A stretch of DNA of 60,844 nt from Kutzneria sp. 744 (GTDB lineage: Bacteria; Actinomycetota; Actinomycetes; Mycobacteriales; Pseudonocardiaceae): contig NZ_KK037166.1 of assembly GCF_000568255.1 (NCBI RefSeq), forward strand, positions 2,031,559 through 2,092,402, written 5' to 3'. The position numbers were made by a program, and so were the translations under genes. Each line of letters starts with the position of its first letter. Position 1 is the first letter of the stretch. Below are positions 1 to 7,513 of this stretch, one piece after another. Under the pieces are notes generated by a model, which was not told where the DNA came from, searched no databases, and worked only from the letters and a program-made list of their open reading frames with translations.

Positions 1-125
1 CCGAGGCCGCGCTGGCCACGCTGGATCGGCTGGCCATCCTGGTCGAGGTCGTCGACGACCTGGGTCCGGTGGCGCGCAAGGCATTGCGGGCCAAGCTCCG
101 GAAAGCCGGAGCGGGCCACCCCTGA
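1..125 (+). CDS. C-terminal end of an unidentified protein
   Basis: An open frame enters from the left edge (codons begin at base 3) and ends with TGA at 123-125, giving the last 40 residues of a protein. The tail is Leu/Val/Ala rich, then basic (ARKALRAKLRKAGAGHP), with actinobacterial codon use, so I read it as real coding sequence. No family can be named from so short a piece. The stop codon lies in the loop of a strong hairpin, and the next gene is convergent. Confidence 0.6.
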   Translation, partial: EAALATLDRLAILVEVVDDLGPVARKALRAKLRKAGAGHP

Positions 126-141
126 GGGATGGCCCGCTCCG
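107..141. terminator. Bidirectional hairpin terminator
   Basis: A perfect 12-bp stem (CGGAGCGGGCCA at 107-118 against TGGCCCGCTCCG at 130-141) with an 11-nt loop sits between two convergent genes and overlaps the stop codon of the left one. There is no clear U tract on either side, as is common in actinobacteria. It can serve both strands. Confidence 0.75.
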
Positions 142-153
142 TGGATCGGTGCG

Positions 154-2595
154 TCAGCTCAGGTTTACAGCCGTGTCGTCGATGACGAACGAGGTCTGCA
201 GGCCCGAGTCCTCAACGCCGGTGAACGAGATCGTCACCGTCTGGCCGGCCAGCGCCGAGACGTCGAACGTCTTCTGCGCGTAGCCACTGGCCTTGTTGAG
301 GTTGGAGTACGTCGCCAGCGTGGTCGAACCGGCCTTGACGGTCAGCTTGTCGTACGCGGTCGACGCGGTCGTCTCGGCCGTGTCGATGTGCAGCCAGAAC
401 GACAGGGTCGCGTGGCAGCCGGCCGGGATGGTCACCGACTGGTTCAGCGTGTCGGTGTGGGTCGAGCCGTAGCCGTCCAGCCAGGCCAGGTAGCTGCCGC
501 CGTGCGCGGCCTCGCCGGCCGAGGCGTTGCTGACCACGCCCGAGGAGGTGCTCCACGGGGAGGCGCTGCCGGTCTCGAAGCCCGGGTTGCCGAGCTTCTG
601 GCCGGAGCAGTTGCCGCCGGTGGTGCCGACGGTCCACGTGAAGGAGGCGCTGCCGGCCTTGTTGGCGGAGTCGTTCGCCGTGACGGTGACGTTGTACGTG
701 CCGGCCGTGGTGGTCTTGCCGCTGATCACGCCGGTGCCCGAGGCGATGGACGTGCCGGTGGGCAGGCCCGTGGCCGACCAGGTGTACGGCGAGGTGCCGC
801 CGGTGGCGTGGGCGGTGACGTTGATGGTGTCGCCGACCAGGTTGGACTGGTTGCCCGGGTTGGTCACCGACGGGGCGCCCGGCTGCGTGGTGCCGCCGCC
901 GGACAGGTTCGGCACCAGGGCGTCGGCCTTGGGCGTGCCCCAGCCGCTGGCGTTGTCGTAGTTGGCGACCGCGCTGTAGTGCAGGTTGTCGCCGGTGGTG
1001 ATGTCGTGGAACAGCGAGCCGTAGCTGCTGGACGAGCCCAGCTGGTACAGCGTGGACTGGACCTGGCCGACGCGGGCCTTGCCGGCCGCGGCCGCCTGCT
1101 GGTTGGCCAGCGTCAGCACGGACGCCCACAGCGGGGTGGCCGCACTGGTGCCGCCGACGGTGCCCCACTGGCCGCCGGTGTAGATCGAGTAGTCCGACGC
1201 GACGGCCGAGACGTCCGGGACCTGACGCAGCGAGCTGGTGCTCACGCCGGGGCCGGTCTGCCAGGACGGACGGGCGAACTTGCTGGACACGCCGCCGCCG
1301 CCGGCCCACTTGGTGGCCGTGCCCTCGTTCCACACGGTCTCGGAGCTGTAGCTGCCGCCGCTGCCCTCGGTCAGCACGGTGCCGCCGACGCTGACCACGT
1401 ACGGGTCGGAGCCGGGGAAGTCGACCGCGAGGTTGTTGGCGTTGGGCGACTGCGTGCCGCTGTGGCGGTAGCAGTCGTAGGCGCCGGAGTCACCGGCCGC
1501 CGACAGGAAGGTCTGGCCCTGGGCCGCGCCCTGCTTGGCCACGTTGTCCACGGCCGTCTCGGTGGACGCCGTGTCGTCGAGCTCGCACGCGCCCCAGCTG
1601 GAGGACACCACCGACACGTTGTCGGTGATGAACTTGTTCCACATGTCGATCTCGCCCTGGTCGCTGTTCGGGGCCTCGTAGACCGCGACATTGGCCTTGG
1701 GCGCGACCGCGTGCGCGACCTCGATGTCCAGCTCGACCTCGACGGTGCCGTCGCCGGCGGTGTCGTCGTCACCGCCGCTGACCTTGACCACGGTCGGGGT
1801 CGGCGAGCCGGTGCCGTACTGCTGGTCGTACTTGCTGATGTTGGTCTGGCTGAAGTGCGAGAACTCCAGCATGGCCACGGTCTGGCCGGCGCCGGTGGTG
1901 CCGGCGCTGTTGAGCTTGTCCACGCCGTACGCGGAGCGCAGCTCCTGCGCGGTGTAGCCGCCGGCCGGGCCACTGCCCGCCTTCGGCGCGTTCGCGTTGG
2001 GCGCCTTGGTGTAGTTGTGCAGCTGGTAGTGGTTGTTCAGACCGGAGACGCCGCCGATGAGGCCGGCCACCGCGCTGTCCACGGACGGGGCCGTGTCATT
2101 GGCGGTGAAGTCCTTGTCGGTCTTGTTGTCGTGGTAGCGCGACACCGTGGTGGCGAAGGCGCTCTGCACCGTCCTGGCCGGGCCCTTGGCGTCGATCAGC
2201 ATCCGGTTGGACGCCACGTCCGTGACGGTCAGGCCCTTGCCGGCCAGATAGGCCCGCACCTGGTCGACCTGCGCCTGGGTGGGCGCGAACCGGTCGCGGA
2301 ACTGGTCCGGCGTCAGGTAGTGGTGGTAGTCGGCCGAGCTCGGGTTGTTCACGCGGGCCAGGAAGGCGTCCAGCCCGGCGGCGTCCCGGTAGTTCAGCGA
2401 GACGGCGACCTGCATCTGCTGGTCGGCGTTCACCGATCCGGTTCTTGTCGCGAACTCGAGGCCCGGGGCGGCGCTGTTGGCCAGCTGGGTGGTGTGCGGG
2501 TCCGTCTGCGCGGAGGCAGTGAACCCGGCGCCGGAGGCAAGAACCATCGGCGCGGCAACCAGCAGCGCCACCGAGGCGCGACGGGTCAGCTTCAC
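154..2595 (-). CDS. Secreted S53 family peptidase (sedolisin/kumamolisin type) with C-terminal Ig-like and jelly-roll-like domains
   Basis: An acid serine-carboxyl endopeptidase exported and self-activated by removal of a propeptide. Residues 1-30 form a Sec signal peptide (basic start, hydrophobic core, ASA-Q). Residues about 40-190 are a pro-kumamolisin activation domain. The catalytic core runs to about 560 and shows the S53 signature: E286-x3-D290 and Ser484 in [13 protein letters not shown] (331-335) leads toward the oxyanion region. A putative Ig-like domain follows (about 580-655), then a C-terminal domain starting NPGFETG, as in extracellular actinomycete hydrolases that bind polymers or cell wall. 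Start is GTG at 2595, with GGAG five bases upstream. At 813 residues it is longer than a bare kumamolisin because of the added domains. Its stop faces the shared hairpin at 107-141. The substrate cannot be read from sequence. Confidence 0.93.
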   Translation of the reverse strand: MKLTRRASVALLVAAPMVLASGAGFTASAQTDPHTTQLANSAAPGLEFATRTGSVNADQQMQVAVSLNYRDAAGLDAFLARVNNPSSADYHHYLTPDQFRDRFAPTQAQVDQVRAYLAGKGLTVTDVASNRMLIDAKGPARTVQSAFATTVSRYHDNKTDKDFTANDTAPSVDSAVAGLIGGVSGLNNHYQLHNYTKAPNANAPKAGSGPAGGYTAQELRSAYGVDKLNSAGTTGAGQTVAMLEFSHFSQTNISKYDQQYGTGSPTPTVVKVSGGDDDTAGDGTVEVELDIEVAHAVAPKANVAVYEAPNSDQGEIDMWNKFITDNVSVVSSSWGACELDDTASTETAVDNVAKQGAAQGQTFLSAAGDSGAYDCYRHSGTQSPNANNLAVDFPGSDPYVVSVGGTVLTEGSGGSYSSETVWNEGTATKWAGGGGVSSKFARPSWQTGPGVSTSSLRQVPDVSAVASDYSIYTGGQWGTVGGTSAATPLWASVLTLANQQAAAAGKARVGQVQSTLYQLGSSSSYGSLFHDITTGDNLHYSAVANYDNASGWGTPKADALVPNLSGGGTTQPGAPSVTNPGNQSNLVGDTINVTAHATGGTSPYTWSATGLPTGTSIASGTGVISGKTTTAGTYNVTVTANDSANKAGSASFTWTVGTTGGNCSGQKLGNPGFETGSASPWSTSSGVVSNASAGEAAHGGSYLAWLDGYGSTHTDTLNQSVTIPAGCHATLSFWLHIDTAETTASTAYDKLTVKAGSTTLATYSNLNKASGYAQKTFDVSALAGQTVTISFTGVEDSGLQTSFVIDDTAVNLS

Positions 2596-3189
2596 GATTG
2601 CTCCATCCCTACAGGGGAGATGAAAATGGCAGGGTTTATTTCCCTCGGCGAGGGAGTTACCGGAACACTAACAGCCGAAGTTCCGCCAGGGAATGGATTC
2701 CCTACCAAGGTATGGAATCGCCCGCCACGGGTGGCCATATCGTGACCTGGTGATCACGTACACGACATCACCGATGGACCCATGGTGACCGAATGGCCGG
2801 CAAAGCGGACAAAACAACGGTAATGACGCCCATTCTATGGGATGCGCGCCTTAACAGTCATCAACTTCAGCACCCCGACGAAAGGAGGTTGTGAAAACGC
2901 TGCCGCCGCCCGATCATCCCGGCCGGTAACCGGGCCCGACCAGGAGAACCGGACGATTCGTGGATGTGTCCGACACTATGACGGCGCTCGACGCCCGATC
3001 GGTTGCATGCCCGATGGCCGCCGCCGCGCCCGTCCAAGATCGGGGTGTTGACGATCATCGCGTCGCCGCCGTTCGTCAAGAAGGCGCGTTCTTATTCTCG
3101 AACGGCAGGAGTCTTTCCATTTCGACGCCCATTCAGAGCAGCGAGGGACCGGCGAATGTCGTAGCGATCGGCGCCCTGGTCATGGGTCC
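2596..3189. other. Gene-free stretch with S53 promoter region and an imperfect hairpin
   Basis: About 590 bases without a convincing gene. The right part carries an imperfect hairpin (CCGTTCG 3069-3075 / CGAACGG 3099-3105, with AAGAA/TTCTT inside), a weak candidate terminator for the phosphatase gene that ends at 3190. The left part must hold the promoter of the peptidase gene; I cannot fix its hexamers. A perfect Shine-Dalgarno-like AAAGGAGGT at about 2880 is followed only by a 12-codon frame. Short open frames here lack a usable start or codon bias. Confidence 0.5.
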
Positions 3190-3978
3190 TCAGAACTGGA
3201 GGAAGACCACCGACGCGTCGTCGCGGGACTTGCCCCGCGGGAACGCCGTCCGGTCGGGATCGGCGGTTTCCGCCGCGCGCACCTCGTCGACCACCTGCAC
3301 GGCGCCCTTGTCCTCGATGCGGGTGAACAGCTCGGCCCAGTCGCCGAAGCCGAACACCTCGGTCCACCGGGTCGCGCCGTCCGACATCGCCGCCGCCGCG
3401 CGGACCTCGGCCCGCGGCAGGTGGCCCGTGACCGCCCGCTTCGCGACCTCCGGGTCGGCGGCCGCGGTGTAGAAGCCGCCGTCGGCGTTGCGAAGGCTTT
3501 CCAGGGCGTCGAAGTACTGGCGCGTGTAGCGGATCGCGCGCAGGTCGGGCCGGCCGGTCACCTCGTCGAGGCGGCCGTCCAGGATCGGCGTGACCGCTCC
3601 GTTGACGTCCAGCAGCAGCACCGAATCCGACAGCACCAGGTACTCGACCTGCCGGTCGTCCCACCGGAGGGCCACAACGGTTGCCTGCGGCGTGCGGCGG
3701 TGGCTCAGGTCGCAGGTGCTCTCGTGCGCCGCCGCGGTTTGCGCGATGGCATCGGCCAGGCAGTCCGCCAACGACTGGTCACGCCGTTCCGCCCGCCTCA
3801 GCAACGCCGGCCCCAGCTTCTGCACGAACCACGTCACCGTGTGGACGCAGCCGGTCTGTCCGTCGGGCGGCGGCGTGACGCCGTCCAGCACCAAGGCGGC
3901 CCCTTGTGGCGACAGCGCCGCGAAGTCCTCATTCGCACGGTCCGGTTCGCCGGGGACGGAGAGCAGGTCGGCGCGCAT
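3190..3978 (-). CDS. PP2C-like protein phosphatase domain protein
   Basis: A small PP2C/PPM-fold protein (262 aa), predicted cytosolic, that would remove phosphate from Ser/Thr using two metal ions. The metal-binding signatures are present: N16-E17-D18 after GEPDRA, D32-G33 in LVLDGV, D200-G201 in MSDG and D253-D254 near the C-terminus, so it looks catalytically competent. It starts four bases after the stop of the upstream MFS gene (3983), so the two are almost certainly co-transcribed and perhaps coupled. Physical coupling of a phosphatase to an exporter is the only hint at a substrate or partner; no kinase lies nearby. Confidence 0.8.
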   Translation of the reverse strand: MRADLLSVPGEPDRANEDFAALSPQGAALVLDGVTPPPDGQTGCVHTVTWFVQKLGPALLRRAERRDQSLADCLADAIAQTAAAHESTCDLSHRRTPQATVVALRWDDRQVEYLVLSDSVLLLDVNGAVTPILDGRLDEVTGRPDLRAIRYTRQYFDALESLRNADGGFYTAAADPEVAKRAVTGHLPRAEVRAAAAMSDGATRWTEVFGFGDWAELFTRIEDKGAVQVVDEVRAAETADPDRTAFPRGKSRDDASVVFLQF

Positions 3979-3982
3979 GCCG

Positions 3983-5266
3983 TCAGCCTCTCACCAGCGT
4001 CGATCCTTCGCGAACGGGGCCGTCGGCCCGGCCGAGGTCGCGGACCGGCGGGGCCAGCAGCAGCGCCGCCATGCCGGCCACGGCCGCGACCGCGCCGATC
4101 AGCAGCACCGGTTCCGCGCCCAGCGCGCCGGCCGCCGGGCCGGCCAACGCCTGGCCGACCGGCATCATGGCGAGCGAGCCGGCGACCTCGTAGGCGTGGA
4201 TGCGGTTGAGGATCGAGCCGGGGATCTGGGTCTGGATGCTGGTCGCCCACATCACGCTCCAGAACGTCTGCACGCCGCCGGTGACCGCGAAACCCAGGCC
4301 CACCAGCCAGATCGGGGCGCCCACGGCCACCATCGCCGGCAGCAGCCCGTATCCGAGCATCGCGATCGCCCCGGCGCGCAGCGGGTGGTGTGGGCGCAGG
4401 CGCATCGCGACCAGGCCGCCGACGGCCATGCCCGCCCCGCCGATCGAGTTGATCAGGCCGTACGCGGTGTCGCCGTGGGTGGTGATGATCTCCGTGGCCA
4501 CCAGCGGGGTGAGCGGGCCGAAGGTGGTGATCATCAGCACCATCCAGACCAGGATGACGCCCCACACCCAGCCGCGGGCCCGGAATTCCCGCCAGCCCTC
4601 GACCAGATCCGCCCGGAACCGCGTCCGCTTCGCCGGCCGCTCGCCTCGGCGCAGGCGCAAACCCAGTAGGCACAAGGCACTTGTCAGGTACGTCGCCGCG
4701 TGCACCGCGAACACGCCGCCCACCGACGTCACGCCGATCAGCAGGCCCGCGAAGGCCGGGCCGGCCACGCCCATCACCGACTCCGCCACGCGGATGACGC
4801 TGTTGGCGCCCTGCACGTCCGTCGCGATGCGCGGGATCGTGCTGGCGATGCCGGGCTGGAACAGCGCCGCGCACAGGCCGTTGACCGCTCCCACCAGGCA
4901 GATCTGCCAGAACACCACGTGCCCGGCGAAGAACATCACCGCCACCGACGACTGCGTCACGACCCGGGTCAGGTCCGCCGCCACCATCACCGCTCGGGTG
5001 TCGAACCGGTCCGCGATCACCCCGCCGAAGATGACGAACCCGGCGAAGCACGCGCTGAAGGCCGCCATCGCCCCGCCGACCGCGCCCACCCCGTACCCGT
5101 ACCGGATCAAGCCCGCCGCCAGCGCCACCGGCAACATCATGTCGCCCAGCCGCGCCGCCGCCCGAGCCACGAAGAACAGCGTGAAGTCACGATTCCAGCG
5201 GCGCACGTCCCGCCACGCTACCGGAAATCGCTTACCACCCCTCGAAACTTCCCACCAGTTGGGCAC
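3983..5266 (-). CDS. MFS transporter (DHA3/EntS-like exporter)
   Basis: A 12-helix major facilitator protein of about 410-427 residues. Loop motif GGVIADRFDTR after helix 2 and the pattern FQPGIASTIPRI resemble the DHA3 group, which exports siderophores and drugs by proton antiport. The longest frame starts with GTG at 5266, inside the remains of the SDR gene. A GTG at 5206, giving MRRWNRDFTLFF, lies just before the first helix, avoids the overlap with the SDR stop at 5232 and is my preferred start. Four bases after its stop begins the PP2C-like gene. Substrate unknown. Confidence 0.85.
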   Translation of the reverse strand: MPNWWEVSRGGKRFPVAWRDVRRWNRDFTLFFVARAAARLGDMMLPVALAAGLIRYGYGVGAVGGAMAAFSACFAGFVIFGGVIADRFDTRAVMVAADLTRVVTQSSVAVMFFAGHVVFWQICLVGAVNGLCAALFQPGIASTIPRIATDVQGANSVIRVAESVMGVAGPAFAGLLIGVTSVGGVFAVHAATYLTSALCLLGLRLRRGERPAKRTRFRADLVEGWREFRARGWVWGVILVWMVLMITTFGPLTPLVATEIITTHGDTAYGLINSIGGAGMAVGGLVAMRLRPHHPLRAGAIAMLGYGLLPAMVAVGAPIWLVGLGFAVTGGVQTFWSVMWATSIQTQIPGSILNRIHAYEVAGSLAMMPVGQALAGPAAGALGAEPVLLIGAVAAVAGMAALLLAPPVRDLGRADGPVREGSTLVRG

Positions 5267-6007
5267 TCTCCCGCCACAGCCGCCCGCACCGCTCCCGGTC
5301 CCTCGTGTGCTCCGCCGTCCGCACCCGGCGGCGGTTCACGTAGAAGCCGCCGGTCTCTCCGTCCACTTCGGACGCCGTCGCCAGCCACACCGCCGTGTCC
5401 GCCCCCACCTCCGGCCCCGGCGCCGTTTCGGCCAGCTCCTCCCCCAGCTTCTTCAGCGCCCCACGGGCATTCCGGCCCAGCCCCGTGCCGCCGATGATCC
5501 CCGGGTGCATCGCGTTGACCGTGATGCCCTTCACTCTCCTCGCCAGCTCGTAGCCGAACATCGCGTTCATGTTCTTGGTGCGCCCGTACGCCGCGAACGG
5601 CGTCAGGTCCGGATCCGGCAGTCGAAGTCGTGCTTCTGCGCTCCCTCCTCCGTGCGGTCATCGAGGTCCGTGATCACCGCCGCGTTGCTCACCACCACGT
5701 CCGGCAGCGCCAGCCGTTCCGCCATGCGCCGAACCTCCTTGCCCAGCGCCAGATCCGCCCGCGCCAGCATCAGATCCGCACCCCGCGGGGCCCGCTCGAT
5801 CCGTGTCGCGGCCACCCGGAGCCGGGCATCCTCCCGACCGACCAGCGTCACCGTCGCGGATCGGGCCAGCGCCGTCGCGATCGCCTCGCCGATACCCGAG
5901 GTCGCACCTGTCACCACCGCGGGCACGGTTTCCCCAACCAGGTTGACGCCGTCAACCCAACTCCACCGGTTGACAGCATTGCCGATCCCGAGGACCTGCT
6001 CGTCCAC
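5232..6007 (-). pseudogene. Short-chain dehydrogenase, broken by an internal deletion and frame change
   Basis: Two halves of one SDR are in different frames. The upstream half (6007 to 5603) has the NAD(P) motif TGATSGIGEA and VSNAAV, then runs into DDRTEEGAQK and stops. The downstream half reads LRLPDPDLTPFAAYGRTKN, with the catalytic Tyr-x-x-x-Lys (YGRTK), and continues to 5232. The stretch that normally joins them (the NHLGHF helix and the strand with the catalytic Ser, roughly 40-50 codons) is missing at about 5610-5625. Cofactor and Tyr/Lys sites survive but the Ser region is gone, so I infer a dead gene. The pattern is that of the large SDR group resembling protochlorophyllide reductase and retinol dehydrogenase. 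Confidence 0.85.
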
Positions 6008-6110
6008 CTCCGCGCCGTGGCCGGTTGATCACGGGCGAAACCTAGTACTGTCTGGACGTGCTCCGTCGGTGGAAACCCCAGTTCCGTGACTTGCCGGCCG
6101 GGGGTCGGCC

Positions 6111-6665
6111 ATGACCAGTCGTGCCGAACGGTATTTCGCCCACCTGGACTCGTTGTCCGGCGGGGTCGAGCCGTGGTTCACCGCGATCGAGTCGACCAAG
6201 CCCGGCCTGCCGGCCGTGACCATGCTCGGTTACCAGGACCTGCCCGAGGACCACCTCACCGGCGTCACCTACGGGCTTTCCCTTGCCGAGCATGAGGATT
6301 GGGTGCTCAGCAAGCCCGAGCTGTGCATCAGCGTGCGCTCGGACGACCGGTTGTGGGCGCTGGCCGTCGGCGACCTGGCCGAGGGGCTGCGCGGGGAGTG
6401 CCCGTTCGAGTACGGCGACGTGATCAACTTCGGTGAGCCGATCTCGGCCGAGTCGGCCATGAGCGCCTTCGTCGTCGGCCCGCCGGCCGTGCTCGCCCCC
6501 GAGGACTACACCGACATCGACGTCGGCGACGACAGGCCGATCAGCATCGCCGGCCTCTACCCCATCCACGACGTGGAGCGGCAGTACATCCGGGAGCACG
6601 GCCTCCAGGCGTTCGTCGCCCTCGACTGGGACTGCTACGACGTCACGCGCCCGCCGGCCGTCTAG
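6111..6665 (+). CDS. Suppressor-of-fused (SUFU) domain protein
   Basis: A 184-residue cytosolic protein matching bacterial SUFU-domain proteins: LPEDHLTGVTYGLS, then ELCISVRS, a GDVINFGEPI segment and the closing PIHDVERQYI. In bacteria this domain is a presumed protein-interaction module, often found as an immunity-like or stand-alone protein; no enzymatic activity is established. It begins ATG at 6111. Its TAG stop overlaps the TAG stop of the opposing reductase gene in the palindrome CTAG (6662-6665). No toxin gene is adjacent, so an immunity role cannot be argued from context. Confidence 0.75.
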   Translation: MTSRAERYFAHLDSLSGGVEPWFTAIESTKPGLPAVTMLGYQDLPEDHLTGVTYGLSLAEHEDWVLSKPELCISVRSDDRLWALAVGDLAEGLRGECPFEYGDVINFGEPISAESAMSAFVVGPPAVLAPEDYTDIDVGDDRPISIAGLYPIHDVERQYIREHGLQAFVALDWDCYDVTRPPAV

Positions 6666-7057
6666 TCCGTCAGTTCGACCCGGACCGTCAGCAGGTTGGT
6701 GCCGAGCAGCCGGACACCGGCGCTGTTGACCGCCGGGAGCGAACGAAGGCGCGCCTTCGCGTCGTCTTCCGGCATCAGGTGCGCGATGCCGGCACGCCAG
6801 CGCCCCCTGATCCGGACCCGCACCCTCGGGTCGGCCTGAATGTTGCGCACGTACTGCGACTTCTCCCCGTACTCCGAGACCAGCCAGAAGTCCCGCCCGA
6901 CCAGCCTTCCACCCAGCGGCGTCCGCCGGGGCTGCCCCGAGCGCCGCCCGGTGGTCTCCAGCAGAGTGTGCCTCGGCATCCGCATCAGGATCGGGTTGCC
7001 GACCCGGCGTTGAAACGCCGTGACGATCCGCTGCTTGGCCTCCCGATAGCCGGACAT
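6662..7057 (-). CDS. Nitroreductase-family deazaflavin (F420)-dependent oxidoreductase, Ddn-like
   Basis: A 131-residue split-barrel protein of the actinobacterial Ddn/Rv3547 group, which uses the deazaflavin F420 to reduce quinones or nitro compounds. Typical features are HTLLETTGRRSGQPR, then LVSEYGEKSQYVRNIQADP and RVRIRGRW. The frame is open to 7120, but ATG 7057 (MSGYREAKQR) has a GGGAG upstream and matches the family's length. It is convergent with the SUFU-domain gene, with a 4-base stop overlap. Preference for F420 over FMN is inferred from the family only. Confidence 0.82.
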   Translation of the reverse strand: MSGYREAKQRIVTAFQRRVGNPILMRMPRHTLLETTGRRSGQPRRTPLGGRLVGRDFWLVSEYGEKSQYVRNIQADPRVRVRIRGRWRAGIAHLMPEDDAKARLRSLPAVNSAGVRLLGTNLLTVRVELTD

Positions 7058-7099
7058 CCCCTGCTCCCTGCCGTTCCGATGATCATGGGCCGGAAAAAC

Positions 7100-7207
7100 G
7101 CAGCCCCCGTTTCCATCCAACCACGCGAACCTGGCCGCCGGGGTCCGCGATGATCACCAGCGGCGGCGTTGCCAGGTTGATCTGGTTGGATGGGAACCGG
7201 GGGCTGC
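7100..7207. repeat. 108-bp imperfect palindrome
   Basis: The arms 7100-7123 and 7183-7207 are inverted copies (GCAGCCCCCG and CCATCCAACCA match exactly, with three or four bases differing between them). Pairing continues inward through AACCTGGC and GCCGCCG, leaving a central stretch near TCCGCGATGATCAC. It lies between the divergent starts of the reductase (7057) and the small membrane protein (7245). It could be a MITE-like relic, a long RNA hairpin in a 5' leader or a protein-binding site. No target duplication is visible. Confidence 0.7.
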
Positions 7208-7244
7208 ATCGAACGGGACAGCCACGAGAGTCGGACGGAGCGGC

Positions 7245-7511
7245 ATGACGGCGGGTGACAGGGGGCAGTCGGAGAGCGGGAGATCCCGGGCTCCCCTGGC
7301 CTTCCACGATCCGACAGCCGGCATGGGCGGGGTGGTTCCGACGCGAACGGCGCGACTGTGGCTGGCCGTGGTCGGCCTGCTGCTGTGCATCGCCTCGGCC
7401 GTGGCCTCCTTTCGGCTCGGCATGACGTGGGCGGGGGTCCTGCTGGCGGCGCTGTCGGCGACGACCGTGGTCAACATCGGTTGGGTGCTCCACCGACGCC
7501 GCCGCAGCTGA
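7245..7511 (+). CDS. Small membrane protein of unknown function
   Basis: An 88-residue protein with a polar start, two hydrophobic helices (about 38-55 and 62-80) joined by a short loop, and a basic end (HRRRRS), suggesting two membrane passes with both ends inside. ATG at 7245 has GGAG five bases upstream; ATG at 7323 is a shorter alternative. No family is recognised. It is convergent with the ribosomal protection gene, with two bases between the stops. Confidence 0.5.
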   Translation: MTAGDRGQSESGRSRAPLAFHDPTAGMGGVVPTRTARLWLAVVGLLLCIASAVASFRLGMTWAGVLLAALSATTVVNIGWVLHRRRRS

Positions 7512-7513
7512 GG

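Noticed and set aside
388-2745. 785-codon open frame on the plus strand opposite the S53 peptidase
   Set aside because: Antisense frame produced by high G/C third positions; Arg/Gly/Ala/Val-rich, no domain, and it runs exactly over a certain gene.
2880-2930. Perfect Shine-Dalgarno-like AAAGGAGGT
   Set aside because: The nearest start is too close (GTG two bases on) and opens only 12 codons; it could also be chance. No rRNA sequence surrounds it.
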